DNA of 64,000 nucleotides, from the NCBI RefSeq assembly GCF_001882345.1, contig NZ_MINL01000001.1, positions 1,133,008-1,197,007 on the forward strand, given 5' to 3'. The translations under genes and the position numbers were made by a program. The stretch is from Halomonas sp. QHL1 (lineage in GTDB: Bacteria; Pseudomonadota; Gammaproteobacteria; Pseudomonadales; Halomonadaceae). The stretch's first letter is position 1. Every line of letters begins with the position of its first letter. The notes under the pieces are model-generated. The model saw nothing but the letters and a program-made list of their open reading frames with translations. It searched no databases and was not told the origin of the DNA. Positions 63,128 through 64,000 of the stretch are shown one piece after another.

Positions 63128-64000
63128 TTACTTGGCAGTTGCCTGCATGGCCAGCGCGGTATCCAGCATACGGTTGGAGAAGCCCCACTCGTTGTCGTAC
63201 CACGCCATGATTTTAACCAGACGACCATTCACGCGAGTGTGATTAGCATCGAAAGTCGATGAGTTGGCATCGTGGTTGAAATCAATAGAGACCAGCGGCT
63301 CAGCGTTAACGGCCAGTACCGGTGAGTTAGCCGCGGCCTTCTCAACGATGGCATTAATCTCTTCTTTAGTGGTATCGCGACTGGCAGTAAAGGTCAGATC
63401 CACCAGCGAAACGTTGATCACCGGTACGCGAACGGCCAAGCCGTCAAATTTGCCCGCCAGCTCTGGTAGCACCAAGCCCACCGCTGCGGCAGCGCCGGTT
63501 TTGGTCGGGATCATTGAGTGGGTGGCACTGCGCGCCCGGTAGGGGTCAGAGTGGTAAACATCCGACAGGTTCTGATCGTTGGTGTAGGCGTGCACCGTGG
63601 TCATCAAGCCGTTTTCGATACCTACCGCATCGTTCAACGCTTTCGCAACCGGCGCTAGGCAGTTGGTGGTACAAGAGGCGTTAGAGACAACCGTGTGCTC
63701 TGCGGTCAACACCTGATCATTCACGCCATACACAATCGTCGCATCAGCGTCAGGGCTGGGTGCAGAAATCAACACGCGCTTGGCACCCGCTTCGATATGC
63801 TTTGCCGCTGCATCTCGTTTGGTAAACAACCCGGTGCACTCCATCACCAGATCGATATTCATCGATGCCCACGGCAGCTGCGAAGGATCGCGCTCTGAGG
63901 AGATAGCGATGCGATCGCCATCCACCGTGATGCTCTCGGCGTCGTGTTCTACCTTAAAGGGGAAGTGACCATGCACGGTATCGTGACGCAGCAGGTGGGA
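63128..64000 (-). CDS. gap: Glyceraldehyde-3-phosphate dehydrogenase, 5' end outside the window
   Basis: The reading frame continues past the right edge ([17 protein letters not shown] near 64000-63953). The catalytic Cys is in [19 protein letters not shown] and the His in [29 protein letters not shown] and [14 protein letters not shown] are conserved. About 40-50 N-terminal residues, with the NAD-binding start, are missing. It receives the triose phosphate from Eda and DgoA. Confidence 0.96.
   Translation of the reverse strand, partial: SHLLRHDTVHGHFPFKVEHDAESITVDGDRIAISSERDPSQLPWASMNIDLVMECTGLFTKRDAAAKHIEAGAKRVLISAPSPDADATIVYGVNDQVLTAEHTVVSNASCTTNCLAPVAKALNDAVGIENGLMTTVHAYTNDQNLSDVYHSDPYRARSATHSMIPTKTGAAAAVGLVLPELAGKFDGLAVRVPVINVSLVDLTFTASRDTTKEEINAIVEKAAANSPVLAVNAEPLVSIDFNHDANSSTFDANHTRVNGRLVKIMAWYDNEWGFSNRMLDTALAMQATAK

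Overview
The window looks like chromosomal DNA of a Halomonas-type gammaproteobacterium (Halomonadaceae). The basis is protein style and gene content only: a complete Entner-Doudoroff gene set, Trk potassium uptake, a large cobalamin salvage cluster and an alpha-glucoside ABC system. No rRNA, tRNA or CRISPR array was seen. Most genes are GC-rich and densely packed. The exception is about 13.2-16.2 kb, which is AT-rich and mosaic.

Layout. 1-10.8 kb: a truncated AraC/Ogt (Ada-like) DNA repair gene, glutaminase, small membrane proteins, an nfeD-slipin pair, several small conserved proteins, and a VOC-fold gene divergent from soxR with a perfect SoxR box between them. 11-13.2 kb: a DEAD-box helicase convergent with a Rho paralogue that lacks the RNA-binding N-terminal domain. 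13.2-15.9 kb: an integron-type gene-cassette array without an integrase, recognised from two attC sites and matching cassette-end sequences. One cassette carries two coupled genes, a two-helix SLATT/DUF4231-like membrane protein and a GTP cyclohydrolase II homologue whose catalytic-position Tyr is Met. This is the best candidate for an undescribed system, possibly a nucleotide-based conflict module. A DUF2971 cassette and a cassette cut by an IS3-type remnant follow.

16.2-31.4 kb: corrinoid uptake and salvage. It holds cobO, a YtoQ-like gene, cobB, and btuBFCD preceded by a clear cobalamin riboswitch. An overlapping operon follows, cobT-cbiZ-cbiB-cobD-cobU-cobS-cobC plus a second divergent cobU-like gene. 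31.7-36.5 kb: edd, glk, an aldo/keto reductase and a fructokinase-like gene. 36.6-43.6 kb: an exported pyrophosphatase, then a galactonate pathway (GntR regulator, dgoD, dgoK, dgoA, lactonase) with a convergent sodium symporter. Almost the same palindrome lies before the regulator and before the symporter. 43.9-46.8 kb: zwf-pgl-eda. HexR-like boxes precede both edd and zwf, so the two Entner-Doudoroff operons appear co-regulated.

47-51.8 kb: trkH, a short KdpD-like kinase, kdpE and trkA in one operon, with no kdpFABC. 51.8-53.9 kb: an ECF sigma/anti-sigma pair and a DUF3455 exported protein. 54-63.1 kb: a LamB-type porin divergent from an aglEFGAK-like alpha-glucoside uptake and hydrolysis operon, with a LacI-family regulator at its end. 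Three copies of a CTTAATCGATTAAG-type palindrome lie between porin and operon. The window ends inside gap (GAPDH). Together the sugar loci feed glucose and galactonate through KDPG/KDPGal aldolases to pyruvate and glyceraldehyde-3-phosphate.
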